A stretch of 64,000 nt of DNA from Streptomyces sp. MJM8645 (GCF_001625365.1 NZ_LJJF01000001.1:3418501-3482500); one strand, 5' to 3'; counted from the stretch's first letter, positions 52,180 to 62,646 are shown. Notes: a model not told the origin generated them from the sequence alone. Made by a program: numbers and translations.

Positions 52180-52707
52180 GTGTACTCGTCCCCGCAGCCC
52201 GAAGCTGCCTCCCACGCCACGCCCGACGAGTTCCGGGCGGCACTCTCCCAGCTCGCCTCCGGCGTGAGCCTGGTGACCGTCCACGACCCGGAGGACGGCG
52301 AGGACGTCGGCATGACCGCCACGTCCTTCCTGTCCGTGTCGCTGGAGCCGCCGCTGGTCCTGATCTCGGTCCGCGAGGACTCCCGGATGGACGAGGTGCT
52401 CTCCCGCACCGACACCTGGGCGGTCTCGCTGCTCACCGAGGGGCAGAAGGCGCTCGGCTCCCGCTTCGCCATGAAGGGCCGGCTCAGCGACCGGCTGCTG
52501 TTCGCGGACACCCCGCACCACCGCGGCCCGCGCTCCGGCGCCCCGCTGATCGACGGCGCGCTCGCCACCGTCGAGTGCCGCACCGAGCAGCGGATACCGG
52601 CGGGCGACCACACCCTGCTGCTCGGCCGCGTCCTGGAGGCCGCGGTGCCCAGCCCGGCCGGCCGGCCGCTGCTCTACTTCCGCGGCGGCTACCGCACCCT
52701 CGGCTGA
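52180..52707 (+). CDS. Flavin reductase (FMN-binding split barrel)
   Basis: A ~175-residue flavin:NAD(P)H oxidoreductase-like protein. The split-barrel motifs are LASGVSLVTVHDPEDG, GMTATSFLSVSLEPPLVLIS and LLTEGQKALGSRFAMKG, followed by LIDGALATVECRTEQRIPAGDH with the conserved His near the end. It may reduce FMN for a partner monooxygenase, but none is near. GTG at 52180 follows TACCGT by about 7 nt, suggesting a leaderless start; GTG at 52171 is the alternative. It converges with arfB 10 bp away. Confidence 0.82.
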   Translation: MYSSPQPEAASHATPDEFRAALSQLASGVSLVTVHDPEDGEDVGMTATSFLSVSLEPPLVLISVREDSRMDEVLSRTDTWAVSLLTEGQKALGSRFAMKGRLSDRLLFADTPHHRGPRSGAPLIDGALATVECRTEQRIPAGDHTLLLGRVLEAAVPSPAGRPLLYFRGGYRTLG

Positions 52708-52717
52708 GCCGCCCCGG

Positions 52718-53152
52718 CTACTCGCCGCCCCGCGGCGACTGCCGTCCCTGCTTCAGCTCGGAGCGGCGCCGCTTGTTGGACAGCCGGCGCTCGACCATCC
52801 CCCGGCTCGGCCTGGTCGCCCGGCGGGACTTCGGCGGCGGCGCGCACGCCTCGGTCAGCACCGCCGACAGCCGGGCCGCGGCCGCCTCCCGGTTGCGCCA
52901 CTGCGAGCGGAACTCCGAGGCCTGGATCACCAGCACCCGGCCGTCCACCAGCCGCCCGGCCAGCCGCTCCAGCGCGCGCTCGCGCCACACCTCGGGCAGC
53001 GCCTTGGACGCCGCCAGGTCGTAGCGCAGCTCGACCTTGCTGTCGGAGGTGTTGACGTGCTGGCCACCTGGACCGGAGGAACGCGAGAAGCGCCAGACGA
53101 GCTCGGCGTCGGGGACGACCACCGACCCCCGTACGCGGATGGGCTCGGGCAT
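52718..53152 (-). CDS. arfB: Ribosome-rescue peptidyl-tRNA hydrolase ArfB
   Basis: A 144-residue homologue of YaeJ/ArfB and ICT1, which frees ribosomes stalled without a stop codon. The release-factor-type GGQ motif is in SSGPGGQHVNTSDSKVELR, and the very basic C-terminal tail (RRLSNKRRRSELKQGRQ), which enters the empty mRNA channel, is intact. ATG at 53152 gives MPEPIRVRG. It is divergent from a gene of unknown function. Confidence 0.93.
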   Translation of the reverse strand: MPEPIRVRGSVVVPDAELVWRFSRSSGPGGQHVNTSDSKVELRYDLAASKALPEVWRERALERLAGRLVDGRVLVIQASEFRSQWRNREAAAARLSAVLTEACAPPPKSRRATRPSRGMVERRLSNKRRRSELKQGRQSPRGGE

Positions 53153-53244
53153 GCGTCCATCATCCCGCGCCCACACCGCCCGGTCACCCGGTTATCCGCG
53201 ACGGCCGACGGCCCGGTTCCGCACCACCGCCCGCAGCCCGGACA

Positions 53245-53742
53245 ATGGCGTACGTGATCGAGCTCGGCTACTCCCTCTCCAACCGCTTCCCCGACCCCCC
53301 GCAGACGGACTACCGCTCCGCCCCGGTGCGGTCCCTGCGGTACGACCTGTTCTGCGGCGACGTCTACCTGGACGCCGAGGGCGCCGAGCTGTCCACCGGC
53401 TGGGGGTGGGTGCCGGTGCTCGACTTCGCCTGGGCGCTGTGCGACATCGTCGAGGAACTGGACCGCGACCCGGACGGCGGCCGGGCCGCCCGGGTGCAGA
53501 CCGCCGACCTCGACTTCACCCAGAACACCGAGCTGCTGCGGTTCGCCCGCCGCTTCAACTGGGTCGAGATCACCTCGACCTGGCTGCCGGACGAGCCGCC
53601 CGCCGTGGTCCGCCACGGCGAGCTGCGGCGCGAGGCCCGGGACTTCCTCCAGGACACCCTCGCCGACCTCTTCGATATGCACCCCGAGCTGGCCGACAAT
53701 CCGAACATCTGGTCGCTACAGGGCCGGTTCCCCCGGATCTGA
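53245..53742 (+). CDS. Soluble protein, unknown
   Basis: A 165-residue acidic, aromatic-rich protein with conserved-looking blocks ([45 protein letters not shown]). No signal, membrane span or catalytic motif. It resembles small conserved actinobacterial proteins without assigned function. ATG at 53245. It precedes terD by 124 bp in the same direction. Confidence 0.7.
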   Translation: MAYVIELGYSLSNRFPDPPQTDYRSAPVRSLRYDLFCGDVYLDAEGAELSTGWGWVPVLDFAWALCDIVEELDRDPDGGRAARVQTADLDFTQNTELLRFARRFNWVEITSTWLPDEPPAVVRHGELRREARDFLQDTLADLFDMHPELADNPNIWSLQGRFPRI

Positions 53743-53866
53743 CCAGGGCATTGTCAGACCTTTGCCAGCGGATTGGCATCCACGAAGAATTCACGGACTT
53801 CGCGGAACCAACCCACCGGAGTATGGCGTTGTCCCGGAAAAAGCGAACGAAAGGACTTCAATCGCC

Positions 53867-54442
53867 ATGCCAGTGAGCCTCTCCAAGGGTGGCAACGTCT
53901 CGCTGACCAAGGAGGCCCCGGGCCTGTCCGCGGTCAGTGTCGGCCTGGGCTGGGACGTCCGGACCACGACCGGCACCGAATTCGACCTCGACGCCAGCGC
54001 GATCGTCCTGAACGCGGACGGCAAGGTGCTCTCCAACGGGCACTTCGTCTTCTTCAACAACACCAGCAGCCCGGACAACACCGTCGTGCACACCGGTGAC
54101 AACCGCACCGGCGAGGGCGCCGGCGACGACGAGTCGCTCAACGTCAACCTGGCCGGCCTGCCGGCCGAGGCCGTCAAGATCACCTTCCCCGTCACCATCT
54201 ACGACGGGGTCGCCCGCGGCCAGAGCTTCGGCCAGGTCCGCAACGCGTACATCCGCGTGGTGAACGCCGCCGGCGGCGCCGAGATCGCCCGCTACGACCT
54301 CTCCGAGGACGCCGCCACCGAGACCGCCATGATCTTCGGCGAGCTCTACCGCAACGGCGGCGAGTGGAAGTTCCGCGCCGTCGGCCAGGGCTACGCCTCC
54401 GGCCTGGCGGGCATCGCCCAGGACTTCGGCGTCCAGCTCTGA
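53867..54442 (+). CDS. TerD-family stress protein
   Basis: A 191-residue calcium-binding TerD protein of canonical length. Diagnostic segments: [38 protein letters not shown], the acidic calcium loop [14 protein letters not shown], and the C-terminal [16 protein letters not shown]. Family members in streptomycetes affect development and stress tolerance. It stands alone without other ter genes, as is common here. The ATG at 53867 is the family start. A 23-bp perfect terminator hairpin follows. Confidence 0.95.
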   Translation: MPVSLSKGGNVSLTKEAPGLSAVSVGLGWDVRTTTGTEFDLDASAIVLNADGKVLSNGHFVFFNNTSSPDNTVVHTGDNRTGEGAGDDESLNVNLAGLPAEAVKITFPVTIYDGVARGQSFGQVRNAYIRVVNAAGGAEIARYDLSEDAATETAMIFGELYRNGGEWKFRAVGQGYASGLAGIAQDFGVQL

Positions 54443-54482
54443 CACCCCGCCGGGCCCCTCCCGGCCCGGCGCACCGCCGGAA

Positions 54483-54531
54483 CGAAAGCGGCGCGGGACA
54501 TCGGTCACACCGATGTCCCGCGCCGCTTTCG
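54483..54531. terminator. 23-bp perfect palindromic terminator
   Basis: Arms at 54483-54505 and 54509-54531 are exactly complementary over 23 bp, with a CAC loop and flanking TTTCG. It separates terD from the convergent coiled-coil gene. Confidence 0.85.
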
Positions 54532-54542
54532 CGTATCCGGAC

Positions 54543-55742
<1,200 letters not shown>

Positions 55743-55864
55743 GCCAAGAAACTAGCGTGCGAATTGGGGCCGTGTCAGCCCAGGGTCCTCTTCCGCCCTT
55801 GACAGTGCGCAAGTTTTACCGCACGTGCCCGGCGTTTCACTCAAGATCACGAAAAAGGACCTGC

Positions 55865-56353
55865 TCAACGGGGCGAGGGCGCCGGGCCGCTCGGATCGTC
55901 GTGGTTCTCCGGCAGCTTGCACACGTGCTGCAACCAGAGCGCCGCCGCGATCACCGCGGCCCCCGCCAGCACCGCGAGCCCGGCCGTGACGGCCTGGTCC
56001 TTGCGCGCCGACACGTCCAGCTCGCCCAGCAGGAAGATCCCCGCGCCCGCGTAGACGCCGGTGACCACCGCCGAGACCAGCGCGCTGGCCTGCCCCAGCA
56101 CCACCGCCCGGGCCGCCAGCAGCGGGTCGACGCCCTTCGCGCCGGGCTGCCGCTCGCGCACCGCCTTCAGCCGGGACCGCAGCGAGAGGGCGGTCGCCAA
56201 CAGGACCACCGCCACCGCCGCCAGCACCACCGGCGCCGCGACCGGCACGGCCGGCAGCGTGTCCAGGGAGGCCCAGAGCTTGGCACCGGCCCAGGACAGC
56301 GCCGTGGTAGCAGCGGTGATGCCGACCAGCAGGCGGAGGCGAAGCAGCTTCAC
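55865..56353 (-). CDS. DUF3180 membrane protein of the folate block
   Basis: A 162-residue protein with four predicted spans, of the DUF3180 family found next to folate genes in actinobacteria. Marks are the N-terminal VGITAATTALSWAGAKLW and the middle ARAVVLGQASALVSAVVTGVYAG. GTG at 56353 has GGAAGGA upstream. It lies 188 bp downstream of folK in the same direction. Role unknown; perhaps linked to folate or precursor transport by association only. Confidence 0.83.
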   Translation of the reverse strand: MKLLRLRLLVGITAATTALSWAGAKLWASLDTLPAVPVAAPVVLAAVAVVLLATALSLRSRLKAVRERQPGAKGVDPLLAARAVVLGQASALVSAVVTGVYAGAGIFLLGELDVSARKDQAVTAGLAVLAGAAVIAAALWLQHVCKLPENHDDPSGPAPSPR

Positions 56354-56541
56354 TCGGAGGAGGTCCTTCCCGGGGTTACCAGAGCCGGCCGTCGCCCGGT
56401 GGCCCGGCACGGCGGCGCCAGGCCACCGTACCGGGCCCGACCGGGCGGGCACCCGCGCGAACGGCGGACACCTACTCGTACGGCCGGGCACCCCGGTCGA
56501 GTTCCCCGGCCGCCCTCACCGGGCCGCCGGGCCGCGGCCGG

Positions 56542-57141
56542 TCACTCCGGCAGCGTCAGCCGGATGTCGTCCCGCCGCCGGACGCCCTGCGCGCCCGGGC
56601 CGCCGAGCGCGTCCAGCAGTGCGCCGACCTGCCCGTGGCCGGGCACCTCGGCCTCCGGCTGGGCGTCCAGCCAGGGGGCGAGCACGAAGGCCCGCTCGTG
56701 CGAGCGCGGGTGCGGCAGCAGCAGCTGCGGGTCGTCGCTGAGCACGCCCTCGTAGGCCAGGATGTCGACGTCCAGGGTCCGGGGACCCCAGTGCACCGTC
56801 CGGACCCGCCCGAACGCGTCCTCGATCGCGTTGCCGCGCTCCAGCAGGTCGCGCGGCGGCAGCGAGGTGCGCAGCACGACGACCGCGTTGTAGTAGTTGG
56901 GCTGTTCGTCCGGGCCGCCGACGGCCTCGGTCTCGTAGACCGCGGAGACGGCCTTGATCTTGAGCCCGGGGGTGTCGGCGAGCGCGTCGACGGCGCCCTG
57001 GAGGGTGTCCAGGCGGTTGCCCAGGTTGCTGCCGAGTGCGATCACCGCGCAGTGCTGGCTGTGCAGTGTGGTGTCGGCGGAGTCCACCCGGCTCTCCAGG
57101 TCGAACGTGGTCGGCGAGGCGGTCGGGTCGCTGGTGCTCAT
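56542..57141 (-). CDS. folK: HPPK, hydroxymethyl-dihydropterin pyrophosphokinase
   Basis: A 199-residue enzyme that transfers pyrophosphate from ATP to 6-hydroxymethyl-7,8-dihydropterin. Signature segments: VIALGSNLGNR, VSAVYETEAVGG, and the metal-binding RTLDVDILAYEG, followed by LPHPRSHERAFVLAPW. It has an N-terminal extension of ~30 residues before the fold. It follows folB by 40 bp and is part of the folate block. Confidence 0.95.
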   Translation of the reverse strand: MSTSDPTASPTTFDLESRVDSADTTLHSQHCAVIALGSNLGNRLDTLQGAVDALADTPGLKIKAVSAVYETEAVGGPDEQPNYYNAVVVLRTSLPPRDLLERGNAIEDAFGRVRTVHWGPRTLDVDILAYEGVLSDDPQLLLPHPRSHERAFVLAPWLDAQPEAEVPGHGQVGALLDALGGPGAQGVRRRDDIRLTLPE

Positions 57142-57181
57142 CGAGATCCCTCTGCAACTGGAACGGGGCGCACGGCGGCGG

Positions 57182-57553
57182 TCATGCGCGGCCCCGGTGA
57201 ATGGTCACGGTCACGTCGTCGAACGGCACGGTGATCGGGGCGTCGGGCTTGTGCACGGTCACCTCGACCTCCTCGACCGCTTCGTGCTTCAGGCACTGGT
57301 CGGCGATGCGCTGGGCCAGGGTCTCGATCAGGTCGACCGGCTCCCCGGCGATGATCGCGGTGACCTCCTCGGCCACGAGGCCGTAGTGCGCCGTGCGGGT
57401 GAGGTCGTCGCCGGACGCGGCGGGGCGGGTGTCCAGGTACAGCACGAGGTCGACCACGAAGGTCTGGCCCTCGATGCGCTCGCGCTCGAAGACGCCGTGG
57501 TTGCCCCGGGCACGCAGCCCCCGCAGGGTGACGCGGTCCAGCAAACGAATCAC
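57182..57553 (-). CDS. folB: Dihydroneopterin aldolase
   Basis: A ~123-residue aldolase that splits 7,8-dihydroneopterin to hydroxymethyl-dihydropterin and glycolaldehyde. Marks are LRGLRARGNHGVFERERIEG (the active-site His/Glu), ARTAHYGLVAEEVTAII-like helix and KPDAPITVPFDDVTVTI with the catalytic Lys. GTG at 57553 is the best start though its ribosome-binding site is weak. A 235-bp gap upstream suggests its own promoter, so folB-folK-DUF3180 form one transcript. Confidence 0.93.
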   Translation of the reverse strand: MIRLLDRVTLRGLRARGNHGVFERERIEGQTFVVDLVLYLDTRPAASGDDLTRTAHYGLVAEEVTAIIAGEPVDLIETLAQRIADQCLKHEAVEEVEVTVHKPDAPITVPFDDVTVTIHRGRA

Positions 57554-57788
57554 TGCTCCCAGTCGGACGGGCCCCACCCGGAGAATGGCATGGACGGGCG
57601 GGGCGAAGGCGGGCAGCACACCCGCCACTCCGTTTCGAATCTACCCGCGGGCGCTGACAACGTCTGACCGTCCTACCCGGCACGAACCGTCGCCACGCGC
57701 ACCGGAATGGCGATTGACGTGAACGTTCGGTGACCACTCGGGAATTCCCGGGCGACCTCCCGGCGGCGTTTTCCGAAGGCCGCCCGAA

Positions 57789-58286
57789 TCAGTCCTCGTC
57801 CTCGTCGTCGCCGCTGGTCAGAACGGGTGAACCGTGGTGCGACCAGAGCTTCCACCCGCCCGGGGTACGGCGGAACAGATTCGTGGATACGACCTTTCCG
57901 CCGACCAGCGGACCGAGTTCCCCCTCCTCCTCCGCCTCGCCGCCGGAGAGGATGTTCTCGGTGCACGTGACAAGGGCCACATCTCCGTGGACCTCGGCCT
58001 CGACATCGGTCAGGAAGAACTGGATGTACTCCGTGTTCATCATGATCAGCATGTACGAGCGGGTCACCTGCGCCCGCCCGCGCAGCACCGGCCAGCCGGG
58101 GTGCACGCACACCACGCCGCCCTTGTCGTCCGCGTCCGCGGCCCCCAGCCAGGCGTCCTCGACCGCCTCCAGGTCCCCCTCCTCCAGTGCCTGGTAGAGC
58201 GCCTGGTTCGCCGCGAGCACCGCCTCCAGGTCCGCCTCGCGGGCCTGGCCGGCCGTTCCGCCGCTCAGCCTGCCGTCACCTGTCAC
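57789..58286 (-). CDS. NTF2-like protein coupled to folP
   Basis: A 165-residue NTF2/SnoaL-fold protein (AVLAANQALYQALEEGDLEAV at the helical start, then GRAQVTRSYMLIM and GGWKLWSHHGSPV) with an acidic tail. GTG at 58286 overlaps the folP stop by 4 bp, so it is translationally coupled to a folate enzyme. Conservation of an NTF2-like gene next to folP is common in streptomycetes as I remember, yet no function is assigned; ligand binding is a guess. Confidence 0.8.
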   Translation of the reverse strand: MTGDGRLSGGTAGQAREADLEAVLAANQALYQALEEGDLEAVEDAWLGAADADDKGGVVCVHPGWPVLRGRAQVTRSYMLIMMNTEYIQFFLTDVEAEVHGDVALVTCTENILSGGEAEEEGELGPLVGGKVVSTNLFRRTPGGWKLWSHHGSPVLTSGDDEDED

Positions 58287-59170
58287 AGACCCTCCCTCAC
58301 CCCTTGCCGGGCCGCGTGCTGCCAGGCCGCGACCACCCGGACGGCGTCCGCCGTGCCGGACACGTCGTGCACCCGCACCGCCCAGGCGCCGGCCTGGGCC
58401 GACAGCACCGACACCGCGGCGGTCGCGTCGTCGCGCTCCCGGGCCGGGCGCAGCGCCCCGGATTGCGGGTCGGCCAGCAGCGTACCCAGGAACCGCTTGC
58501 GCGATGCGGCGACGAGGACGGGACGGCCGAGCGCGGTGAGCGCGTCCAGCCGGCCGAGCAGCGCCCAGTTGTGCTCGGGGGTCTTGGCGAAGCCGAGCCC
58601 CGGGTCGAGGATCAGCTGGTCCTCCTTGACCCCGGCCGCCAGCAGCGCGTCCACCCGGACGGCCAGCTCGGCGACGACGTCCGCCACCACGTCCCGGTAG
58701 ACCGCCAGCCGCTCCATGTCCGCGGACTGGCCGCGCCAGTGCATCACCACGAAGGGCGCGCCGGTGTCGGCGACCACCTGTGCCATCGCCGGGTCGGCGA
58801 GCCCGCCGGAGACGTCGTTGACGAGCGCGGCACCGGCCGCCACGGCCTGCTCGGCGACGGAGGCCCGCATGGTGTCGACCGACACCACGACCCCGGCGGC
58901 GACGAGCTCGCGCACCACCGGCAGCACCCGGCGCAGCTCCTCCTCCTCGGGCACCCGCTGCGAGCCGGGCCGGGTGGACTCGCCCCCGACGTCCACCAGG
59001 TCCGCACCGCGGGCACGCAGGGCGAGCCCGTGCGCGATCGCCTTGGCGGGGTCGTGCCAGAGGCCGCCGTCCGAGAAGGAGTCGGGCGTGACGTTGACCA
59101 CACCCATCACGGCGCAGCGGTCGAGCCGCGGCAGTCCGGCCGGCAGCGAGAAGGACGGCGAGTTGCTCAT
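58283..59170 (-). CDS. folP: Dihydropteroate synthase
   Basis: A 295-residue TIM-barrel enzyme joining p-aminobenzoate to dihydropterin pyrophosphate, the sulfonamide target. Marks: MGVVNVTPDSFSDGG, GGESTRPGS, ALVNDVSGGLAD, ILDPGLGFAKTPEHNW and ASRKRFLG. ATG at 59170 starts a short lead before the fold. It is separated from the MprF-like gene by a perfect 17-bp hairpin and is coupled to the NTF2-like gene. Confidence 0.96.
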   Translation of the reverse strand: MSNSPSFSLPAGLPRLDRCAVMGVVNVTPDSFSDGGLWHDPAKAIAHGLALRARGADLVDVGGESTRPGSQRVPEEEELRRVLPVVRELVAAGVVVSVDTMRASVAEQAVAAGAALVNDVSGGLADPAMAQVVADTGAPFVVMHWRGQSADMERLAVYRDVVADVVAELAVRVDALLAAGVKEDQLILDPGLGFAKTPEHNWALLGRLDALTALGRPVLVAASRKRFLGTLLADPQSGALRPARERDDATAAVSVLSAQAGAWAVRVHDVSGTADAVRVVAAWQHAARQGVREGL

Positions 59171-59184
59171 GTGCCCATTATCGA

Positions 59185-59222
59185 ACGGGGCCCCCGCCGA
59201 GGATTCTCGGCGGGGGCCCCGT
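59185..59222 (-). terminator. Terminator of the MprF-like gene
   Basis: A perfect 17-bp stem (59185-59201 with 59206-59222) and a GATT loop, 17 bp past the MprF-like stop and just ahead of the folP start, which therefore needs its own promoter or readthrough. Confidence 0.85.
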
Positions 59223-59238
59223 TGGTCGCGGCGGTGCC

Positions 59239-61077
59239 TCAGGCGGCCTCGGTGACGTCGCGGGCGCCCGGGGTGGGCATCAGGCCCTCCCGCTGGCGCC
59301 GGCGGCCGAAGCGCGGCATGCCGAGGGTGATGAAGGCCTCGGCCTGCATCGCGGCGAAGCCGATCCGCGGCAGGTCCCGGGTGTTCGGGAAGACCAGGAA
59401 GCGCGGTTCCCACTCGGGCTGGAACTTGGCGTTGAACTTGTACAGCGATTCGATCTGGAACCAGCGCGAGAGGAACACCAGCAGTCCGCGCCAGGCCCGC
59501 AGCACCGGGCCGGCGCCGATCCGCTCGCCGCGGGCCAGCGCCGAGCGGAACATCGCGAAGTTGAGCGACACCCGGCGCACGCCCATCGCGGGCACGGCCT
59601 GGAGGGCGGCGACGATCAGCAGCTCGTTCAGGCCCGGGTCGGCCGCGCGGTCGCGGCGCATCAGCTCCAGCGAGATGCCGTCCGGCCCCCACGGCACGAA
59701 GTGCAGCACGGCCTTCAGGTCGTCGCCGCTCTCGCCCTCCTCCGGGGCCTTGTGGGCGGTGACCACCACGCAGTCGTCGTCCAGCGGGTCGCCGAAGCGC
59801 CCGAGGGCCATCGAGAAGCCGCGCTCGGTGTCGGTGCCGCGCCAGCGGGCGGCGGCGTCGGCGATCCGCTGCTTCTCCTCCGGGCTGAGGTCGCGGACCC
59901 GGCGCACCTGGCAGGAGTAGCCGTTGCGCTCGATCCGCTTGACCATCTGGCGGACGTTGCGCATGGCCCGGCCGGCGAGCGAGAAGGTGGCGGTGTCGAC
60001 GATCGCCTCGTCGCCCAGCTCCAGCGCGTCCAGGTCCGCCTCGCGGGTCCAGACCTCGCCGCCGACCTCGCTGCAGCCCATCACGGCCGGCACCCAGGCG
60101 TGCTCGCGGGCCTCGGCCATGAACACCTTGATCGCGCCCGGCCAGGCCTCGACGTCGCCGACCGGGTCGCCGGAGGCGAGCATCACGCCGGAGACCACCC
60201 GGTAGGAGATCGCGGCCTTGCCGGTGGGCGAGAACAGCACGCTCTTGTCGCGGCGCAGCGCGAAGTAGCCGAGCGAGTCGCGCTCGCCGTGCCGGGTGAG
60301 CAGTTCGCGGACCTTCTCCTCGTCCTCCGGGGTCAGCTCCGGCTTGGGCTTGCCCGGGCGCAGCGCCAGGTAGGCGGTGGTGAAGGCGGTCAGCAGGCCC
60401 AGCCCGCCGAGCAGGTAGGCGACCAGGTCGGACATCCGGACGTTGTTGTACCGGATCGGCCCCTCGAAGCCGAACAGCCCGTACACGACGTGCTGGAGGC
60501 GCTCGGGCAGGGCCGGGTAGCCGATCTCGTACTTGGTCCGGGTGCTCACGATCAGCAGGCCGAGCAGCACGCTGACGGCGCCCATCACGATCAGGTTGAC
60601 CAGCGCCCGCCAGCGGGTGCGCGGGTCGGCCTTGGCGTAGAACTCGCGCTGGTGCACCAGCATCACCACGAAGACCGCCAGCGAGACCACGGCCGGGCCG
60701 ACCTGGTGCCAGCGCACGATGTGCAGCGCGGCGCCGACCGGCAGCAGCACGCACACCGCCCGCCAGGCCCGCCGCTTGCGCCGGCGCAGCGCGTGCGCGA
60801 GCAGCACCAGCAGCAGGCCGACCATCATCGTCCCGACCGCGGCCAGCGAGGTGGTGCCGCCGGGCAGCTGCCCGGTGAAGGTGTGCATCTTGGAGTGCCG
60901 GAGCTTGGGGAACACCGCGCTGGCGATGTCGACCAGGCCGATCAGCAGACAGGCGTACCCGACCGCGCGGGGCAGCCAGGCCCTCGGAACGGCCGCCGCC
61001 TGGGTGCGAAGCGTCTGCAGGCCGCGTCGACGACGCGGCTGCTCGGGGCTCGGCTCAACGGACACGGGAACGCTCAT
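59239..61077 (-). CDS. MprF-like aminoacyl-phosphatidylglycerol synthase
   Basis: A 612-residue membrane enzyme. The N-terminal ~240 residues hold five to six spans and the C-terminal part is a DUF2156 (tandem GNAT) domain with SYRVVSGVMLASGDPVGD, NVRQMVKRIERNGY, and DGISLELMRRD, ending with SLYKFNAKFQPEWEPR. Such domains transfer lysine or alanine from tRNA to phosphatidylglycerol in the membrane. It lacks the lysyl-tRNA synthetase fusion of mycobacterial LysX. A divergent alpha/beta hydrolase gene lies 376 bp away. Confidence 0.88.
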   Translation of the reverse strand: MSVPVSVEPSPEQPRRRRGLQTLRTQAAAVPRAWLPRAVGYACLLIGLVDIASAVFPKLRHSKMHTFTGQLPGGTTSLAAVGTMMVGLLLVLLAHALRRRKRRAWRAVCVLLPVGAALHIVRWHQVGPAVVSLAVFVVMLVHQREFYAKADPRTRWRALVNLIVMGAVSVLLGLLIVSTRTKYEIGYPALPERLQHVVYGLFGFEGPIRYNNVRMSDLVAYLLGGLGLLTAFTTAYLALRPGKPKPELTPEDEEKVRELLTRHGERDSLGYFALRRDKSVLFSPTGKAAISYRVVSGVMLASGDPVGDVEAWPGAIKVFMAEAREHAWVPAVMGCSEVGGEVWTREADLDALELGDEAIVDTATFSLAGRAMRNVRQMVKRIERNGYSCQVRRVRDLSPEEKQRIADAAARWRGTDTERGFSMALGRFGDPLDDDCVVVTAHKAPEEGESGDDLKAVLHFVPWGPDGISLELMRRDRAADPGLNELLIVAALQAVPAMGVRRVSLNFAMFRSALARGERIGAGPVLRAWRGLLVFLSRWFQIESLYKFNAKFQPEWEPRFLVFPNTRDLPRIGFAAMQAEAFITLGMPRFGRRRQREGLMPTPGARDVTEAA

Positions 61078-61453
61078 GGAAGCTCAGCGTAGAGGCTGCG
61101 GGACGCCGTCCGGTCACTCCGGGGGAGCACGTGTGATGGACCTTCAATGCCTTTTCCTTCATCAGGCAATGCGCATACCAAGGATCCGGAAACGGTCGGT
61201 AAACCGGTGCCGTGGGCGCGCTGCGGTGGAGCCGGGGACGGAGCCGAAGCCCTGCCGCCGCGTGGCGCGGCAGGGTCCTCCGGTACGCCGTACGTACGGT
61301 GGACGCCGCATTCTAGGGCGCCGGTTGCCTACGGCTCCCCCCGCCCTCCCAGCTCGCCCGGGCATCCGGACAGCCTAGTCGCGGTGGCCGGAGCTGACGG
61401 GCCGCCAGACGATGAGGCGTGCACCGACAGTGTCCCATCGGAAGGCCGACTGC
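61078..61453. other. Divergent intergenic region MprF/hydrolase
   Basis: No gene is supported. It holds an AT-richer block (61138-61205) containing TGCCT-N10-AGGCA-type dyads and a CCTGCCGC hairpin near 61252-61275. Both promoters should be here. Confidence 0.4.
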
Positions 61454-62608
61454 ATGGAACTGACCAGCGACGCACTGGTGAACTCGCTGCTCGCACTCGG
61501 CGCCGCGGCTCTCGTCACCACCCTGTGGCTCTGGCCGCGGCTGGCGCGCCAGCGCCCGCTGCCCGTCCTCGGCCGGATCGGCCTGCTGACCGTCACTCAA
61601 GTCGCGGTCGTGGCCGTGCTGGCGCTGGCGGTGAACAACTCCTTCGGGTTCTACACCTCGTGGGACGACCTGCTCAGCCCCGGCAGCACCAAGCTCGCGC
61701 TGACCAGCAACGAGAACCACAAGGGCGGCACCTCGGCCTCGGACACGCCGGTCCAGCCGACCACCGAGGGCGGTCTGGAGACCGTCACCGACCTGCCCAA
61801 GGGCCCGCCCGAGGAGACCGGCAAGGTCGAATCGGTCCGGGTCACCGGCAAGGAGACCGGGCTGTCCGACCAGCTGTTCGTCTACCTGCCGCCCGAGTAC
61901 TTCGACCCGAAGTTCGCCCTGGTCCGCTTCCCCGTCCTGGTCGCCATCTCCGGCTTCCCCGGCACCACGCTCAACCTGATCAAGGAGCTGCCCGTCCTGC
62001 GCACCGCGGGCGAGCTGCAGAAGTCCGGCAAGATGCCGCCGACCATCGTGGTCATGGCCCGCCCGACGGTCGCCCCACCGCGTGACACCGAGTGCGTGGA
62101 CGTCCCCGGCGGCCCGCGCGCCGAGACCTGGTTCACCAAGGACCTGCCGGAGGCGCTCCGCACCGCCTACCGGACCGGCCGCTCGGCCGCCTCCTGGTCC
62201 GTCTTCGGCTACTCGACCGGGGGCAGCTGCGCGCTGCGGCTGGCGATGCGCTTCCCGAACGTCTACGGCAGTGGGGTGGGCCTGCACAGCGAGTACAAGG
62301 TCAAGGAGGACCAGTTCACCGGCGGCGACCTGTTCGCCGGCGACGCCGCCCTGGCGCAGCAGAGCGACCTCGACTGGCGGCTGACGAACCTCCCGGCCCC
62401 CGCCCTCTCGCTGCTGGTGGTCTCCTCCCGCAAGGAGGGCGACTTCGCGCAGACCCTCCAGTTCGTCGGCCACGCCCAGCAGGTCGCCGCGGCCAACCCG
62501 CAGTTCAAGGTCGACTCGCTCTACCTGGACGACGGCGGCCACAACTTCGACAGCTGGACCCGTGAGCTGCCGTCCTCGCTGGAGTGGATCGGCGAGCGGC
62601 TCGGCTGA
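61454..62608 (+). CDS. Membrane-anchored alpha/beta hydrolase (esterase D-like)
   Basis: A 384-residue protein with two N-terminal spans (about residues 8-30 and 42-62), an extracellular linker, and an esterase-D/antigen-85-like hydrolase domain (~150-380). The nucleophile is the Ser in FGYSTGGSC, and the catalytic His lies in LDDGGHNFDSW near the end; RFPVLVAISGFPG supplies the oxyanion region. ATG at 61454. Opposite an MprF-like synthase, it may remove amino acids from lipids, as known for paired hydrolases in other bacteria, but this is inference. Confidence 0.83.
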   Translation: MELTSDALVNSLLALGAAALVTTLWLWPRLARQRPLPVLGRIGLLTVTQVAVVAVLALAVNNSFGFYTSWDDLLSPGSTKLALTSNENHKGGTSASDTPVQPTTEGGLETVTDLPKGPPEETGKVESVRVTGKETGLSDQLFVYLPPEYFDPKFALVRFPVLVAISGFPGTTLNLIKELPVLRTAGELQKSGKMPPTIVVMARPTVAPPRDTECVDVPGGPRAETWFTKDLPEALRTAYRTGRSAASWSVFGYSTGGSCALRLAMRFPNVYGSGVGLHSEYKVKEDQFTGGDLFAGDAALAQQSDLDWRLTNLPAPALSLLVVSSRKEGDFAQTLQFVGHAQQVAAANPQFKVDSLYLDDGGHNFDSWTRELPSSLEWIGERLG

Positions 62609-62646
62609 CGCGGGCGGGTGGCGCGGGCGGGTGGCGCGGGCAGGCG
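62609..62646. repeat. 13-bp tandem repeat after the hydrolase stop
   Basis: Two copies of CGCGGGCGGGTGG plus a partial third begin 1-2 bp past the TGA. Confidence 0.8.

Noticed and set aside
53867..54442. Tellurite-resistance operon
   Set aside because: Only a single terD is present, without terB, terC or terZ, so an isolated TerD stress protein is the safer call.
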